From Palleronia salina (lineage in GTDB: Bacteria > Pseudomonadota > Alphaproteobacteria > Rhodobacterales > Rhodobacteraceae), in assembly GCF_900141995.1 (NCBI RefSeq), contig NZ_FQZA01000016.1:1-60785 (forward strand): a DNA stretch of 60,785 bases, given 5' to 3'. The notes under the pieces are model-generated. The model saw only the letters and a program-made list of their open reading frames with translations. It ran no database searches and had not been told where the DNA came from. This document shows, one piece after another, positions 16,801 to 31,800 of the stretch. Position 1 is the first letter of the stretch; every line of letters begins with the position of its first letter. Both the position numbers and the translations under genes were made by a program.

Positions 16801-19800
16801 CGAAGATCGGATCATGCTCGTTCGGGTCGGCCGCGTAGACAGGCGCGAAGATCGAGCTGGCATCGCTGTCGAAGGGCGTCAGGTCCACCGACTTCACGAT
16901 CTCGAACGCGATGTTGATTGTTTCCTGCTGCACCTTGCCCGGGGTGTAGATCGCCTCGTTCAGGACGTTGCCCTGGCTGGTGCGGCGATCCGGATCGTTC
17001 GTCAGCAGGCTGTAGATGCCGAACAGGCCCTCCGCATATTGCTCGCCGTAGGCCGCGTTCCCGACGATGCCGGTGTTGCGGCTGGTGAAGATGCGTCCGT
17101 CATCGCCCAGGATCCCGTCGACACCGGTGCCGCCCGAAATCCAGTCGGCGCCCCAGCCGCCGATGATGTCGTCGTGGCCCGCATCGCCATAGGCGATGTC
17201 CGCACCACCGCCGAGATAGACGATGTCGTCGCCCGTCTCGCCGTGCACCTCGTCCGCGCCGCCGATATCGGTCCGCGACCAGAAGCCGAAGGTGTTCCGC
17301 CACAGATCGTCCTGGCCAACCGTGAGACCCGCGTTCTTGTCGGCATCGACGGGGGTGTCGAGGTCGAAGAGATCGGGGCGGAAGTCAGGCCCGCCCGCGG
17401 TGTAATCCAGTAGCGTCACGCCGCGCACGACCACGCGCTCGCCATCCTCGGCGGCGTAATCGGCCACCGTTTCGCCATCGGCCACCTGGAAGCGGTCGTA
17501 GACGAAGCTCAGGAACAGACCGTTGCGGCTGTGGTAGAGCGCCTCGTATTGCGGGGCGAAGATGGCCGGATCGCTGGCGTCGAGCGCCTCGTCCGCGATG
17601 AGGTCGATGCCGTCGACGCCGACCAGCCGGATGATGTCGCCGTTGTCGCCGACAATGGCATCGGCGTCGCGGGCATGGGCGCCCAGGGCGTCGGTGCCGT
17701 CGCCGGGCAGATCGGCGTCATTGCGCGAGATCTCGACGCCGGAGCCGCCAAAGATCTTGTCCTGGCCGTCGGGACGTTCGTCCGCGGACAGACCGAAGAA
17801 GCTGGACGAGCCGCCCACGAGATCGTCCTGGCCGAGACCGCCGAAGATGACGTCGCATCCGCCGCCGCCCTCGATGTAGTCGGTGCCGTCTGTGGCGGGA
17901 TCGTCGCTGAGGCTCGCCACCACCTTGAGCGCGCCGACGGGATCCTCGGGCCCAAGGGGGTTGCGGGCGGCGCCGACGCGCCGCTCGGGCGCTGTGATGC
18001 CGTCGATCGTTCCGTCGCCGCGTCCGGTGACCGCACCGTCGATGGTCCCGTCGCCCTGGATGACGTCGTTGCCCAATTGGCCGAAGATCTGGTCGTTGCC
18101 CGCGCCGCCGGCGATATAGTCGTTGCCGGCCGCGCCTTGCCCTTCGAGCCCGTCCGCGACGGCGAAGGTGTGATACCGCGCGTAGTCGATATCGTATTCG
18201 GCCCACCAGGACGGTCCGTTCGGGTCGCGGTAGTCACGCGCGATGGGCTTGCCATCTTCATCGAGCGACACCATCAGAACACCGCTGTTCGGGCCCGAGA
18301 CGTCGTTCAGATCGTAGCCCGCCGAAGCCGGGCGGTCCGAGCGCGAATACATCAGGGACCCGGCCAGCGTCTGGAACCGCAGGCTCGCGATGTCGTCGTA
18401 GAGGCTGCCGTCGTCGCCACCGCGGCGCGACAGGTCGACATTGTCGCCGAAGATCAGGTCGTCGCCCTCACCGCCGTCGATCGCATCGGCACCGGCGCCG
18501 CCGATCAGGATATCGTCGATCTCGGAGCCGAATATCACGTCATCGCCACCGGTCTGGGGTTCGACCGACACGATCGCCACGACACTCGAAAGCAGCGTGG
18601 TCTGGATCTTCTGCGGCAGGTCGAACGGCTCGTTCGGATCGATCACCAGCTGATCCACACGGCCGTGGTCACCGAAGATGATGTCGGGCGTGCCGTCCGA
18701 AATGCCCGAGCCGTTGCCTTCGATCATGTCCTGCCCGGCCCCGGCCGCGCCCATCGGGTCGCGGACCGGGCTGGGCACCGGTGCGAAGGTGCTGTCGGCC
18801 GCCGTCTGCGTCGGGTCGAGCGACGGTGCCGGGCTGGCGTCGAGCGTCGAGACCGTCAGCGCGCGCGTCAGGATGTCGACGTTGATGCCGCTGTCGCCGT
18901 AAATGTGATCGGTGCCGCGCTGGCCGATGATCGTGTCATCGCCGGACCCGCCCGCCAGGTGATCGCCCGTCTGCGACCCGATGATCAGGTCGTTGCCGCG
19001 CCCACCGTAGGCGGTGATGCCGACCGACGGGAACAGGCCCTGGTCGGCGAGATCTGCGAACAGCGCCGAGGCGTCGATGATGTCGTTGCCGTGATAGTCG
19101 AAGGGATTGGCCAGCGGGAAAATCCACTCGTCATCCTCGTTCTCGGCATCGGGCAGGTTGGGGAACGGATCGAACGGCTTCTCGCCGAATTCGAGCCCGA
19201 GCCGATCGCTCGGACGGCCCGAGTACCAGATGCCGTCCTGGCTGGTGTCACCGTAGATGACCAGGGGGCTGTCGGGGCCCGCGCCGCCGGTGACGACGAA
19301 GTGGTCGCCACCGATGCGCTGACCGCCCGAGCGGGTGATGTCCACCACGGTCAGGATCAGCGTCCCGGTCAGCGGCCCGTAATCGCAATCGGCCAGCGCG
19401 GTGTCGCGCAGCACGATGGTGTCGGCATCCAGCACCCGGTCGACGGTGAAACCGCCGGCCTGGCCTTCGATGAAGATCGTCGAGCCCGCGGCGATGCCGT
19501 CGAATGTGTCACCGTCGGTGCGGCGGACGATGGTTTCCAGGGTCCCGTCGATCTCTTCGACCTCGATGGCGATCGTCGAGGTCAGGGTCTCGGTATAGGC
19601 GTCGGCCACGTAGACGGTCGTGTCGAGCGTGCCCGCGCCAAGCGTCGCGCCACCGACCGCCAGGGGGTCGCCGAGCACGAGGACCGAGCCGGTGCCCCAG
19701 GTGTCGAACGAGTCCTCTTCGCCGAAATCGGCCGGGTCCGCATCGCCGATGGCCAGGATCTCGCGGGTGAAATCCTCGCCCTCGAGCTGGATCACCTGCC

Positions 19801-22800
19801 CGACCTCGAAACGGCTTTCCGCGAAGTCGCGCCCGTCCAGACGGGTCAGGCTGTTGCCGTCGAAATCGAACGTGCCGGTCGTCGTGACCTGCAGGTTTCC
19901 GCCACCATGAAGCACCGTGAGGCCGCCGTGACGCCCCTGCACCCAGAACAGCGCATCGAGCGGACCGTCATCCAGGCCCTCGCCCTCGACGGTCAACGTG
20001 CGTCCGTCCTCCGAGATCTCGACCACGCGGACCTGCAGGCGCGTGCCCTCGGCGGTGTCGATACCCAGAAGGTGCCCCTCGAGAACCCCGTCCTCGGACC
20101 AATCGCCCGAGGCCCGGGACAGCGTCGCGCCGCCCGCGGTGGTGGCAACGGTCGCGACCAGCTGCACCGCCACGTCGGCGTCGCGGGCCACCAGCTTGGT
20201 GCTGCCCGAGAAATCCACGCCGGCGGGCAAGGCGCTTGCGCCCAGGACCAACAGCGAGTTGTCGTTCGGATCGCGCAGCGGCTCGCCCGTGATCGGGTCG
20301 GTCTCGCCCGGGCCGTAGGCCAGGTCGTCCTCGATGCCGACGATCCGGCCCAGAGACACCAGCGTGCCGTTCGCGGTTTCGGCGAAGACTTCCTGGCCGA
20401 CGAGGAAGCCCTCGGCCTTCCAGTCGAAGCCCTCGCGCGAGATCATCAGCTTGCCGCCGAAATCGGTGCGGTCGAACAGGAACTGGAAGTCCGGATCGGA
20501 CCAGCCCTCGGTGGCGGTGAACGCGTTCTCGGCCGACGTGGCGGGGGCCGGGTTCAGCGTGCCCTCGACATCCAGTCGGTCGTTGCCCTGCCCCAGCATC
20601 ACGTTGACGACTTCGACGGTGCTTTCGACCCCGTCATTGGTCACGCCCGAGGCGCCGAAATTGACCTTGCCGAAGCTGATGCCGCCCGGGAAGGACAGCG
20701 TCTGCGGCCCCTGCCCTTCGGGCCCTTCGCCGAAGATCGGGCCGCTGACATCCGGGAACACCAGGTCGGGGCCCATGCCGAAGCCGGTCAGCGTGGTCTC
20801 GGTCAGCGTGCCGGTGGTGTCGGCCAGCGAACCGTCGTTGAAGACGTTCAGAACGTCGATCTGCTGGCTTTCCGGCGCCTGCGTGCCGATGGCGATGAGG
20901 AAATCGTCGGCCTCGCCCGGCAGCTTCACCCCGGGGCTGAGCGACCGGTCGGCGCCGGCGGGCCCGCCTTCCACGGCCAACGGGCCACGGATGTCGGACA
21001 GGCGGTGTGCCTTGACCGGGAAGACCTTCACACCCTCGCGGGTTGTCGGAACCTCGTAGAACGGGTCGGCCTCGAGCTCGATTTCGCGCAGGTTGAAATA
21101 GTCCGCCGCCGTGAAGGTGGTGACGGCGGCGATGCGCTCGACCGTGAAGGTGGCGGTCGCCCCCTCGGTGAAGGTCGCGGCCAAAGCCGCGTCGCTGGGC
21201 GACGTGAACTGCAGAACCGCGTCCTGCGTGTCGTTGAAGCCGCGGATGATGGCGATCTTGGCATCGACCGACAGCCCGCCCGCGCTTACGCGGACCCGCT
21301 GCCCTTCGACGAAGCCTTCGCCCAGCCAGCCGGCGGTCGCGCCCGTGGACTCGATCCGCTCAAGCCGCGCGGTGCCGTCCACCACGTCGTAGCGTGCGGC
21401 GCCGGTCCAGGTCTCGGCTTCGATCAGCTCGGACAGGATCACGTCGTCGGTCGTCGCAGCGGCGAAACCCGCTGCGGTCAGTGTCAGGGACTGGTCGCTG
21501 ACGGCCAGGACCTCGTAATCGCCGTCGACGCCGCTGCCGCCGACGCGGATCAGGTCGCCGGCTTCCCAGCCTTCCTTCTCGAAACTGCCGAGATCGGCGC
21601 CTTCACCACGCGTGATCGTGGCCTGCCCGCCGTCCGAGCCGAAGATGAGCTGGCCGGTGTAAAGCTGCACGGGGCGCAGCCCGCCGATCACCTGGTAGCT
21701 CGGCGCGACGCCGTCGACGCTGGCCACATCGGCCAGGCCATCGGTGAGGATCGCCACCTGCACCGGCGCGTCGGGTTCCTTGGTCAGACGCAGGCGATAG
21801 AGGTCGGTGACGCTCTCATCGGCCACTGTATTCGGGTCGTCGGGGGTGAGGACCGTATCGGCCCCGTCCTCGAGCACGACCGACCCCGGGGTTTCGTTGT
21901 CGATGACCTCGATGTCCAGCAGGCCCGTGCCCGAGCGCAGGTTGGGGAACGCGAAGTCGCCGTTGGGATCCACGGTCGCGGCGTCGAGGTTGAAGCCGAT
22001 CACGGCGATTTCGGGATCCTCGCGCACGAAGTCGTCGCGCGCATCGATATCCAGGATCACCGGCGCGTCCCAGTTCGAGGCGTCGAAGGTCAGCGTCAGG
22101 GCGTCGGCGTCGAACCGGGCGTCACCCGATCCGATCTCGATGGCCTTGTCGGTGAGATCGGCCAGCGCCGCGTCCCCGGTCAGCCCGCCGAAGTTCAGCT
22201 TGACCACGAGGGTGTCGCCCGGCTCGGGCGCGCGGGTGAGCTGCACCGAGACCTTGTCGGACAGGCCCGTGCCGTCGCCCTCGACGACCAGGGTGCGCCC
22301 ATCCTCTTGCAGGGTGGTCGGGTCGAGCTCGGTCACCAGAACGCCCGGCGTGTCGTTGTCGCGCAGCTGCACCTCGACATTGCGGACGTCGATGGCGTCG
22401 TAATCCGCGCTGGTGCGCGAGATGACCGAGTGCTGGACCGCGACCACCCGGTCGCCTTCGGCCCGGGTGTCGTCGGGCGCCCAGAGATAGACGTTCTGGG
22501 CCAGGTCCCAGTTGTCCTTGTCGAAGCGCAGCACGACGCCGCGGTTCGGGGCCCACTCGGTCTGACCATCGACGACGACTTCGCGCAGGAAGCTGTCATC
22601 GGCGGCGGTTTCCAGACCGGCGAAGGTGTTGTTGGTCGTTCCCGACAGCGGGTCGGTGGACAGCCAGATCGACTCGCCCGCGCCATTCGGCAGCGGTGCC
22701 GGGTTGTCGAAGGCCTCGTCCCGTTCTTCCTGCGGCGACCGCGACGCGGAGACGGTGACATAGACCACTTCCGACCCGGTCAGCGCCCGCGCCAGTCGCA

Positions 22801-25800
22801 CGGAATAGCTGTCGGAGGGGTTCGGCCCGCCCTCGCGCACCGCCGTGAAGCCGTCTGCGCCCTCGTCGACCACCACGAGGCCTTCGCCGTCGGTCGTGAC
22901 GTTGTAATCCAGTCCGTCGACCACCAGGCCGTTGTAAAGCGCGTCACCCGAGCTCAGGCGGTGATCCACCGCCCCCGAGATGCCCTCGAGCTCGCGGGTG
23001 ACGATATCCTCGACCACGTCGCCGGCCACGTTGATCGTGTCCGAGCCCAGCCCGCCGATGACGCGGTAGGCCACGCCGAACGCGGTGGACTGCACGAAGA
23101 ACTCGTCATCGCCTTCCAGCCCGTCGACCTCGACCACTTCGACGGTCGAGTAGCGGACATTCAGGCCGGCCCCGAAGATGCCACCCTCGGTGATGACGAT
23201 GTCGTCGGCGAACTCGGTGCCGAGGATCACCAGCTTGTCGAAGCCGGTGCCGCCGTCGACGGACACGGGCGCGTTGACGTTGTAGCGCACTTCGTCCTGG
23301 CCGCCGCCGGCGCGGATGTCGGGGGCCTGCGCGACCGAGAATCCGAGCCCGATCTGCGGACGGGCCACGCCGTCTTCGTCCAGGACGATGACGTCATCGG
23401 TGGTGTCGTTCAGGGTCTTGTAGACATCGAGGTAGTTGATCCCGCCATCGCCGTTCGTGTCGGTGTTGCTGGCGATCAGCTGGACCAGTCCGGCCTCGAG
23501 ATCGTCCTGGTCGATGTCACCGTCGCCGTCCCAGTCGAAATCGGTGGTCGCCGCGATGGCGAAGGCGCGCACGATGAACAGGTCATTGTCGTCGTCGCCC
23601 TCCAGTCGCAGCTCGGACTGGTTCGAATAGACGCGGAAGGTGTCGTTCCCCGTTCCGCCCTGCGCCAGCACGGGGGCCGACGAGCCCTGGCTCAGCCAGC
23701 CACGCGTGGTCGGCACCAGCGCCGGGAACACGTCCTGTGGCAACAGGTTGCCATCGGCCTCGTTGCGATTCGCGCCGAAGATCTGGCCGATCTGGAATGT
23801 GTCGTCGCCCGCGCCGCCGTCCATCGTGGCGGTCACGGTCACGTCGTCCGAGTAGAAGCCGTCGTCGCCGCCGCGGCCTTCGACCGTGAGACGGCCGTTA
23901 ATGCCGTCGTCATAGGCGATGCGCTGAACCTCGACCGAGGTCTCGTTGCCCTGGAGCGTGTCGGCGTATTCGTCCACCTGGCCGTGCAGCAGCGCCACGA
24001 AACCGGCCTTTTCCGCCGTCTCGTTGGGCAGGAAGGCCGCACCGCGCAGAAGGAACAGGTCGTCATCCTCGCCACCGAAGATGTCGAGCGTATCGGCGCC
24101 GTCATCCTCGGCGCCCGTGTCCAGCACGTTGATCACGTAGTTGCGGAAATCGCCCTGCGAACCGAGCGTGAAGACCTCGTAGCTGTCCGTATCGGCCTGC
24201 CCGTCCAGGGTCAGCGTGTGCTGCGCCCCCACGTCGAGCGTCGTGGCATAGGCGTTGCCGCCGGTCTGGCTCTCGTAGCCTTCGGTCGCGAAACCGATGG
24301 CCGAGATCGCCGGCGCGGTTTCGGCTGCCATGTCCTGCAGATAGTAGATGCGGAAGCGATCCTCGCCGTCGTCGCCGGTGGTGGCCGTCGCGTCGGCCGA
24401 GCCGAAGGCGCGGGTGCGCGAGCCCAGGTAGATGTAGCCGTCATCGCCCCACTGCGTGCCGCCCGCGACGCCGGATTCGTCGCCGAACTGGATCGTGTCC
24501 ACGTCCGTGTTGCCGAAGATCCGGGTGGTGCGATCCGCCGCCGTGGTGTCCGTGGTGCTGTCGTCGGGGCGCCAGGTGCCGATCGGTGCCGCGCGCGTGG
24601 TGCCGGACGGTGTGCTCGGCGCACGGTTGCCGCCAACGACCATGATCGCGCCGGCGATGATCTGGCCGCGCAGCACGACCGTGGCCCCGAAGCCCGCGTC
24701 GTTGTCGGTATGGTCGGCGAACAGGTCGATGGCGCCCGCCGCGACGATGGCCGCGTTCTCGTGCACGTCCACGTCATCGCCCACGTTCAGCGTGACCTCG
24801 CCCGCTTCCGCCAGGATCAGGCCATGGGGCAGCGGACGCGGCGCATCGTCGTGGGTGCCGGGCAGCACGTCGTCGGATTCCGCGAAGCGCGCGTCGCCCG
24901 AGCGGATGAGCTGAAGGTCTTCGCCGGTCGAGGTCGCGCCCGCGGCCTCGCGCACGGTCAGGGTGATGTTGCCCAGGTAGGCATGGGCCAGCGCCAGGCG
25001 CAGTTCGCCATCGGTCTCGGTCAGCCAGATGCTGCTCTCGGCCTCGAGCGCCACGTCGTCGGTATTCGCCTCCAGCGAGACCTCCTGGCCGAGGCCCGCG
25101 CGGCTGTCGATCTCGAGATCGTCGCCCGCCTCGCCGATCGATCCGCCATTGGCGTCGAGATCCACGGTCAGGCCGATGATGTTGGCCAGGTCATCGTTGC
25201 GCGCGTCGATGATCGATCCCGAGGTCGTCCGCAGCGCAACATCGCCAAGCGTCTCGACCGAGTGGATGCGCAGGTCGTTCGCGACCTCGTCCACGAAGAT
25301 GCCGTCGGTCAGCGTGGCCGTGATGTCATAGGCGCGCAGAACGCCCGAGGACAGGTCGCGGTTGTCGATGTCGGTCTCGATGAAGTTGTTCGCGCGCCCG
25401 ATTCCGCCCGCCAGCCCGCTGGGGGAAACGGTCGGGTTGGTGATCTCGCCCGCCACGTCCACCGCATCGGGGTTCACGAACGAGGACGCGGCCACCAGCG
25501 TGATGTTGGTGCCCGAGATATCGGCAGCGGCGGCGTTGCTGTCGCCTTGGGCGTCCACGAAGCTCATGGGCGAATAGAGCAGAACGTCGTCGCCGGTCGA
25601 ATTGATGGTCCCCACGCGGAAGTCGCCGGCAATCTCGGTCACGGCGATCCAGCCATTGGTGTCCACCGAGACGTGGCCGTCGCCGACGGTCGCGCCGGTC
25701 GTGTCGATCTCGGTCAGGGCCAGCACGTTGGTGGTCGTGTCGGCCGGGTCGTTCTCGGCGGAGACGACGTTGACATTGCCCACGCCAGACACGGCGCCGG

Positions 25801-28800
25801 CCTGGAGACCGGCGATCGTGCGGTCGCCGTCCGGGTCCAGCCCACGGAAATCGTAGGTCGTGTCCCGCTCGGTCGTGCCGCTGCCATACGCACCGGGGCT
25901 GACGCCCTGGGCCACGTTGCCCGGGGCCGGATCGCCGGAAACGAATTCCTGGTAGTAGACGAATCTCGCGGGGTCGATGTTGCCCAGGCGGTGCTTGACG
26001 ATCACGCCGCCGGACAGTCCCGCGCCCGTCTGCTCGTAGGTCGGGCGCAAGAGCACGTCGGCGTCGTTGCCGGCCGCGATCCGGTCGACTTCGACAAGGT
26101 AATCGCCGGCCACATCGTCGCGCAGGAGCGCGCGCACGTCGAGCGCGATATCGTTGCCGGCATCGACCGTGAAGCTTTCGACCCCGGTCAGGCCATGGGT
26201 CTCGGACAGTTGGGCCGTCTGCGAGATGGCGACGGCATCGCCGGTCAGGTCGGCGTTGTCGTAGAGCTTCACCGCGATCATGGGCGTCTCTTCGGTGAAC
26301 GCGTCGCCATCGAACGAGAGATAATAGAAATTCCCGTCGACCAGGCCGCCCAGCGGGGTGGAGCCATTGGCGTCATAGCGGACCATCTGGCCTTCGTGGA
26401 AACGGTTGGCGAGGCCCAGGAAGATCGTGTCGCTCAGCCCGTTGACCTGGCTGGTGCGGAACGAGAACGTCTCGGGCGTCCCCGCGCTTTCGACGATGTC
26501 CACGACGACCCTGTCGGCGAGGGTGCCCGCATCCTCGGCCGCGTCGATGTTGATCGTCTGCGTGCGGACGACGCCCGAGCCGCGCGACTGGGTGCCGATC
26601 ACCGACCCGCCCTGCGCGACGATATTCGTCACGCCGATGGGGTTCTCGATGATGCCGTTCAGCTCGATATCCGTGTCGCCGGTCGAGGCGATCTGGACGA
26701 AGGTCGGCGACACGTCCGCTTCGATGTCGAAGGTCAGCGTCATCGTCTCGCTGGTGATGAGCGGGTTCAGCGTCACGATGGGCTGGCGGTCGGCCAGGAC
26801 GTTGATGTCGTTGATCTGGATGTCCAGCGCCGAGAGGTTCAGGATTTCCACCCGCTGCAGGGTCTCGCGGAAGGTCCAGGTGCCGCCGGCGCCGACGATC
26901 GCGCTCGAGTCGAACGCCACGTCGCCGGGGCCCGGGTTGACGATGTCGTTCACGTAGATCTTGTCGCGCTGGATCGTCCCGGACGAGATCGCCTCGCGGC
27001 CCGCGCCGTCGTTGATGGTGACGTTCACCGCCTTCTCGATCCGGCCGCCGGCCCCGACGGTGAGCTCCTTCGTCACGAGATCGGGCGACCGGCCCGAGAG
27101 GATCAGCACGTCCGAGTTGAAGTTGATGATGTCGCTCTGGCTGGTCGAGCCGTTCTCGTCGGCATCCCCCGCGGCCAGGGACCGACGGGACACGTCGGCG
27201 TCCTGGGGGTTGGAATTGCCGGTCGCGACGGTGGTCACGAGGAAGGCCAGACGCTGTTCCCCGAACGGGGCCTGGTCATAGTCGTAGCCGGCCAGGTCGC
27301 CCGACCCGCTTTCGTCACGCGGCCCGGCGGTGACCAGGGCGCCCCCGGCGCCGACCACCTGCGCGGACACGTCCACGTTCGGACCCGAGAGATCGCGGTT
27401 CGTATCCGCCCGGACATAACCGAAAAGACCGGTCGACCGCGCGAAGGCGTCGGTCTCGATCTCGTTGCCGGTCACGATGGCGCGGAAATCGACACCCTCC
27501 CAGCCGGTGATTTCCGCACCGCTGGCGATCGACACGTCGCTGACGACCTTGTAGGTCGCCTTGGCGTCCGATGTGCCCTCGGCATAGAAACCGGCGCCGC
27601 GGCCATCCGCGTCCGCCTGCACGTCGGTCCCGGTCGCGTTGGACACGAGGCTGACCTCGTTGCCTTCGACGATCGCGTTGGCGCCGACGCTGACGCCCAT
27701 ATCCACGTTCGACATGAAGAAGTCGGCGTCCGCGTCGCCGTCGCCGCCGAAGCCGATGCCGGTGCCCCGCGCCTTCGCACGGCCCGTCATGGCGCCGTCC
27801 GACGTGGCCGAGATCAGATCGCCCGCAAGGATCACGGCATTGTCCGAAACCGCGACCGCCGAGGTGAAATCGCCGTCGATCTTGGCTTTCGCCCGGGCGA
27901 TACCGATCCCGCCGCCGGTCGTCGTCTTGCTGTCCGCAACCAGGTCGCCGTTCACGTTCGTCGAGAGAAGCACGTCCTCCTTCGCGACGATCTGGGTGCC
28001 GTTGCCGATGGACAGGTTCGCTGTGATCGGATCGGCGCCCTGGTTGATGAGCGTGTCCGCCAGGCCGACGGCGATCAGGCCGCCATTGCCGTTGCGTCCA
28101 TTGGTCGACCCCTCGACATCCGCCGTGGCCGAGACCGATACGGTTTCATCCGAGGACACCAGCGCGGCCGAGACGGTCGCGTCCACGTCCGGCGTGACAT
28201 TCAGCGACGCGAACTGGACCTTGGCGCTGATCAGGCCGCCGCCCGACCCGGTGACCACCGAAGACGACACGCCGTCGCCCGATTGCGGGGCGACCTCGTT
28301 CAACTCCAGCCCCCCCTCGCCGAATACCTTCTGACCGACGAAGTCGCCCGTATCGAGATCCACGCGCAGCTCGTAGGTGTCGTCGCCGCTCACGCTGTCC
28401 AGGTCGATGCCGAATTCGCCCAGCAGGTGCACCTGGTTGGTGGCGCTCGAGAAGCTCAGGTTGATGGCGGGGCCGTTCTCGGACTCGCTCAGCTTGACGT
28501 CATTGCCGTTGGCCGCGACCACGTAATAGGCCTGCCCGTCGACCAGCCCGTCGATGGGCAGGTCGCCCACATGCGTCAGCGTATGGACGGAGGTGTTGCC
28601 GTCATTGCTCTGCGACGGCTTGTCGGGGCTCAGCTCGACCGTGTTGGAGCGGAACGTGTCGACCTGGGCCACGCCGGAGAGCGTCGTCAGGGGCTCGGTC
28701 CCCGAAAGCGTCAGGGTCGCGCCGCTGAGCGAGGCGATCGTGTACGTTCCGTTATTGTCCACCGAGCCGGAGATCGTGATGGATTGCCCCGTGCGGAACC

Positions 28801-31800
28801 CGGCGGAGAACCAAGTGCCGTTCTGCAGAACGATGGAGTCGGTCGTGCCGTTGCGCACGTAGGTCACCGCGTCCGAAAGCGCGGCCTTCAGGCGCAGGGA
28901 CGAGGACGTGCGGTCGGCGACCTCGTAGGTGGCCCCGACGCTCAGTCCGCCCAGGGCCTGTCCGGAATCGGGCACGCGCGGCGGGTTCAGGTTTTCGTCC
29001 ACCTCGGTCGCCTCGGCCGTGTAGACCACGAGATCGCCATTCGAGAAGCCATGGCTGCGGAAGGAGAAATCCTCGTCGCCGTCTTCGTCGATGAAGACGA
29101 TCCGGTCGTTGTCGTTCGCCGTCAATTCGCTGTCGGTATTGACATCGACCGTGGCGGTGCCGAAGTCCTGGCCGCCCGGGGCCCGGTAGGTCAGCACGTC
29201 GCCGACGCTGTAGCTCTTGCTCAGCGTGATCTCGTCGGTGACGCTGTCGATGTTGTTGGGCCGGAAGGTGCCGGCGTTGGACTCGTACCAGCCGGGCCCG
29301 GCCTTGGTCGCATCGTCCACGAGCTTGATGGTGGTGCTGTCGATGACGGCAACGAAGAAGGTCGTGCCGGCCGCGCTTTCGAAATCGGCGCTCGTGCCGT
29401 TCGTCTTGACGATCCGCACCTCGTCGCCGTTCTGGAAGTTGTGCCCGCGCGCGAAGGTGATCTCGTCCCGAGCCGCGTCGATGTTGCCGCCGCTCAGCGC
29501 GTTGCCCAGAGCGATCGTGCCGGCGTCGATGACCAGCGCGTTGTAGGCTCGCGTGGCGCTCGAGCCCAGCTCGACCGCGATCCCCTCGGTCAGGCCGTGG
29601 CGCGCCACGCTCAGCGTCTCGGCGCCGCCATTGGTCGACTGCACAATGTAGGTCGGACGCTCGCTGTCGTCCGGCAGCGTCGCGGCGGCGCTGATCGTGA
29701 CCGCGCCGGTCGCCGTCAGCGCCGTGCCGCTGGCGATATCCGCCAGGATCGTCGGGTCGAGCGTGGCGCTCGCCTGCGAGGCGGCCACGTCGATCCCGCC
29801 GCCCGAGACGCCCTTGGTGTCCGCGTCGACCTCGGGCAGACCCTTTGCCGAGACTTTCACGGCCCCGATCGCCGAGATGCCGCGATCCTCGCCGATGCGT
29901 GCCGTGATCGTGCTGGCCGAGGTTGCGGTGGACGTGTTGAAGGACGCCGAGATGATGCCGCCGCCCGCGGCGTTGACCCGCGCCGAGGCGCGGTCCGCGG
30001 CTTCGGCCTCGACCGTCAGGGCGCCCGAGGCGATGTCCACGGTCGACCCGTCCGTGCCGTCCTCGATCTCGGCACGGGTGGTTCCGCTGGCGGTGGCGGT
30101 CGCCTGGGTGGTGCCCACCGCGGCCAAGATCCCGACATTCAGCCCATCGGTGAACCCGCGTGCGATGTTGGCGGCCCGTGCCGCCACGGTGACGTTCCCG
30201 CCGGACGCGCCATCGTCGCCCTGCGTATCGATTTCCGCGCCGCCACCGATCGTGGCGACCGTCGTGCCGTTGGCCACGGCATGCGCCTCGTTCACGGTGA
30301 CGCCGCCGGCGGTGACGCTCGCGGCCTCCGCCTTGGCGTAGGCGCGGTAGATGTTCGTGTCGATATTGCCGAAGTTGTGCTGCGCGCGCACCAGAACGCT
30401 GCCGGCACTGATCGTACCGCTGGCGATGGTCGCGGTGACGTTGGGCGACAGGGTCGCGTTGGCGATACCCACGCCGGCCCCGGCGATCCCGCCCGAGACA
30501 GAATTGTTCTCGGCCCGCGCCTGCCCCAGCGAGTCGGCCAGCACCTGCACGAATCCGGTGACGGTGACGTCACCGGCCTGCTTGGCGCGGATGGTCGGCG
30601 TCGTGGTCGCGGTCGCGGTATGTGCGAAGATCGCGACGAGCCCGCCGCCCGACGCCTCGGCGAAGACATCGGCCGAATTGTTGGCGTCGGCCTCGATCTG
30701 GAGCGATGCGCCCCCGGTGATGGTGCCGAAGGACTCGGCCACGGACGAGCCGTTCGCCTCGGCCGTCGCGACGCTCGCACCGACCGCCACGGCCCCGACC
30801 GAGACGGCCAGAGCGTCGGCATCCGCACGATTGCGCAGGTCCGAGCGGATCATGATCGCGCCGCCATTGGCGTCGATGTTGCCCCCCGTTCCGATCAGGG
30901 CCGCCACATCGGCATTGGCGCGGGCCGTGGGGGTGGCCCCGGCCCCGCCGACGATACCGCCCGAGCCGGCTTGTGCCTCGGCCTTGGCGCCCCGGTCGCC
31001 CGCCACGTCGGTGTTGTGCGTCGCGGTGATGGACAGACCCTGGATATCCGCCGTGATCGAGCTGCCCAGCGCCGCGGTGACGTCGGGGCTGACGATCGCG
31101 CGGGCATAGGACGAGCCGATACCGACAGCGCCGACCGATACGCTCAGAAGGAAGGCGTCGGCATCCATCTCGGAGGATGCGGTGACCGAAACGGCCCCCG
31201 TCGCGCCCAGTTTGGCGCCGTTGCCGATCTCGGCCAGCACCTGCGGGGTCACGTCGATATAGGCGAAGTTGATCCCGACACCGACAAGACCGGCCGTGAC
31301 GCCGTAGGTCGTGCTGTCGGCATCCACGATCGAATTGGCCAGGATCGAAACGGCGCCGACCTGTTCGGTCTGGCCGATCTCGGCCCCCGTACCGATCCGC
31401 GCGATCGTTTCATCCGTGCTCGCGTCGCCGTCGTCGAGGTTGAGGCGCGAGAAGTTCACGCCGACCGCCGCGGCCCCGGCCACCACGCTGTAGGTGGCGG
31501 TGTCCCAATCCTGGTCGTTGGTCGCGGTCACCGACAGCAGGCTCGCCCCGTCGACGGACCCGCCGTCGGTCACCTCGGCCAGTTGCTGACCGCGATCGTT
31601 CACGACGTTGACCGTCGCGCCGACCGCGACCGCGCCGGCCTGCACGCCAACGGCCAGAAGGTCACCCTTGCGTTCGCCATTGGCGGAGACCGACACCGTG
31701 TCGCCAGCCGTGGTCGCACCGCCAAGGCGCGCGCGGACCGCGCTGTTGACGGTCACGACGGTCACACCCGCGCCGACGCCGACGAAGCCGCCCGCCGCCG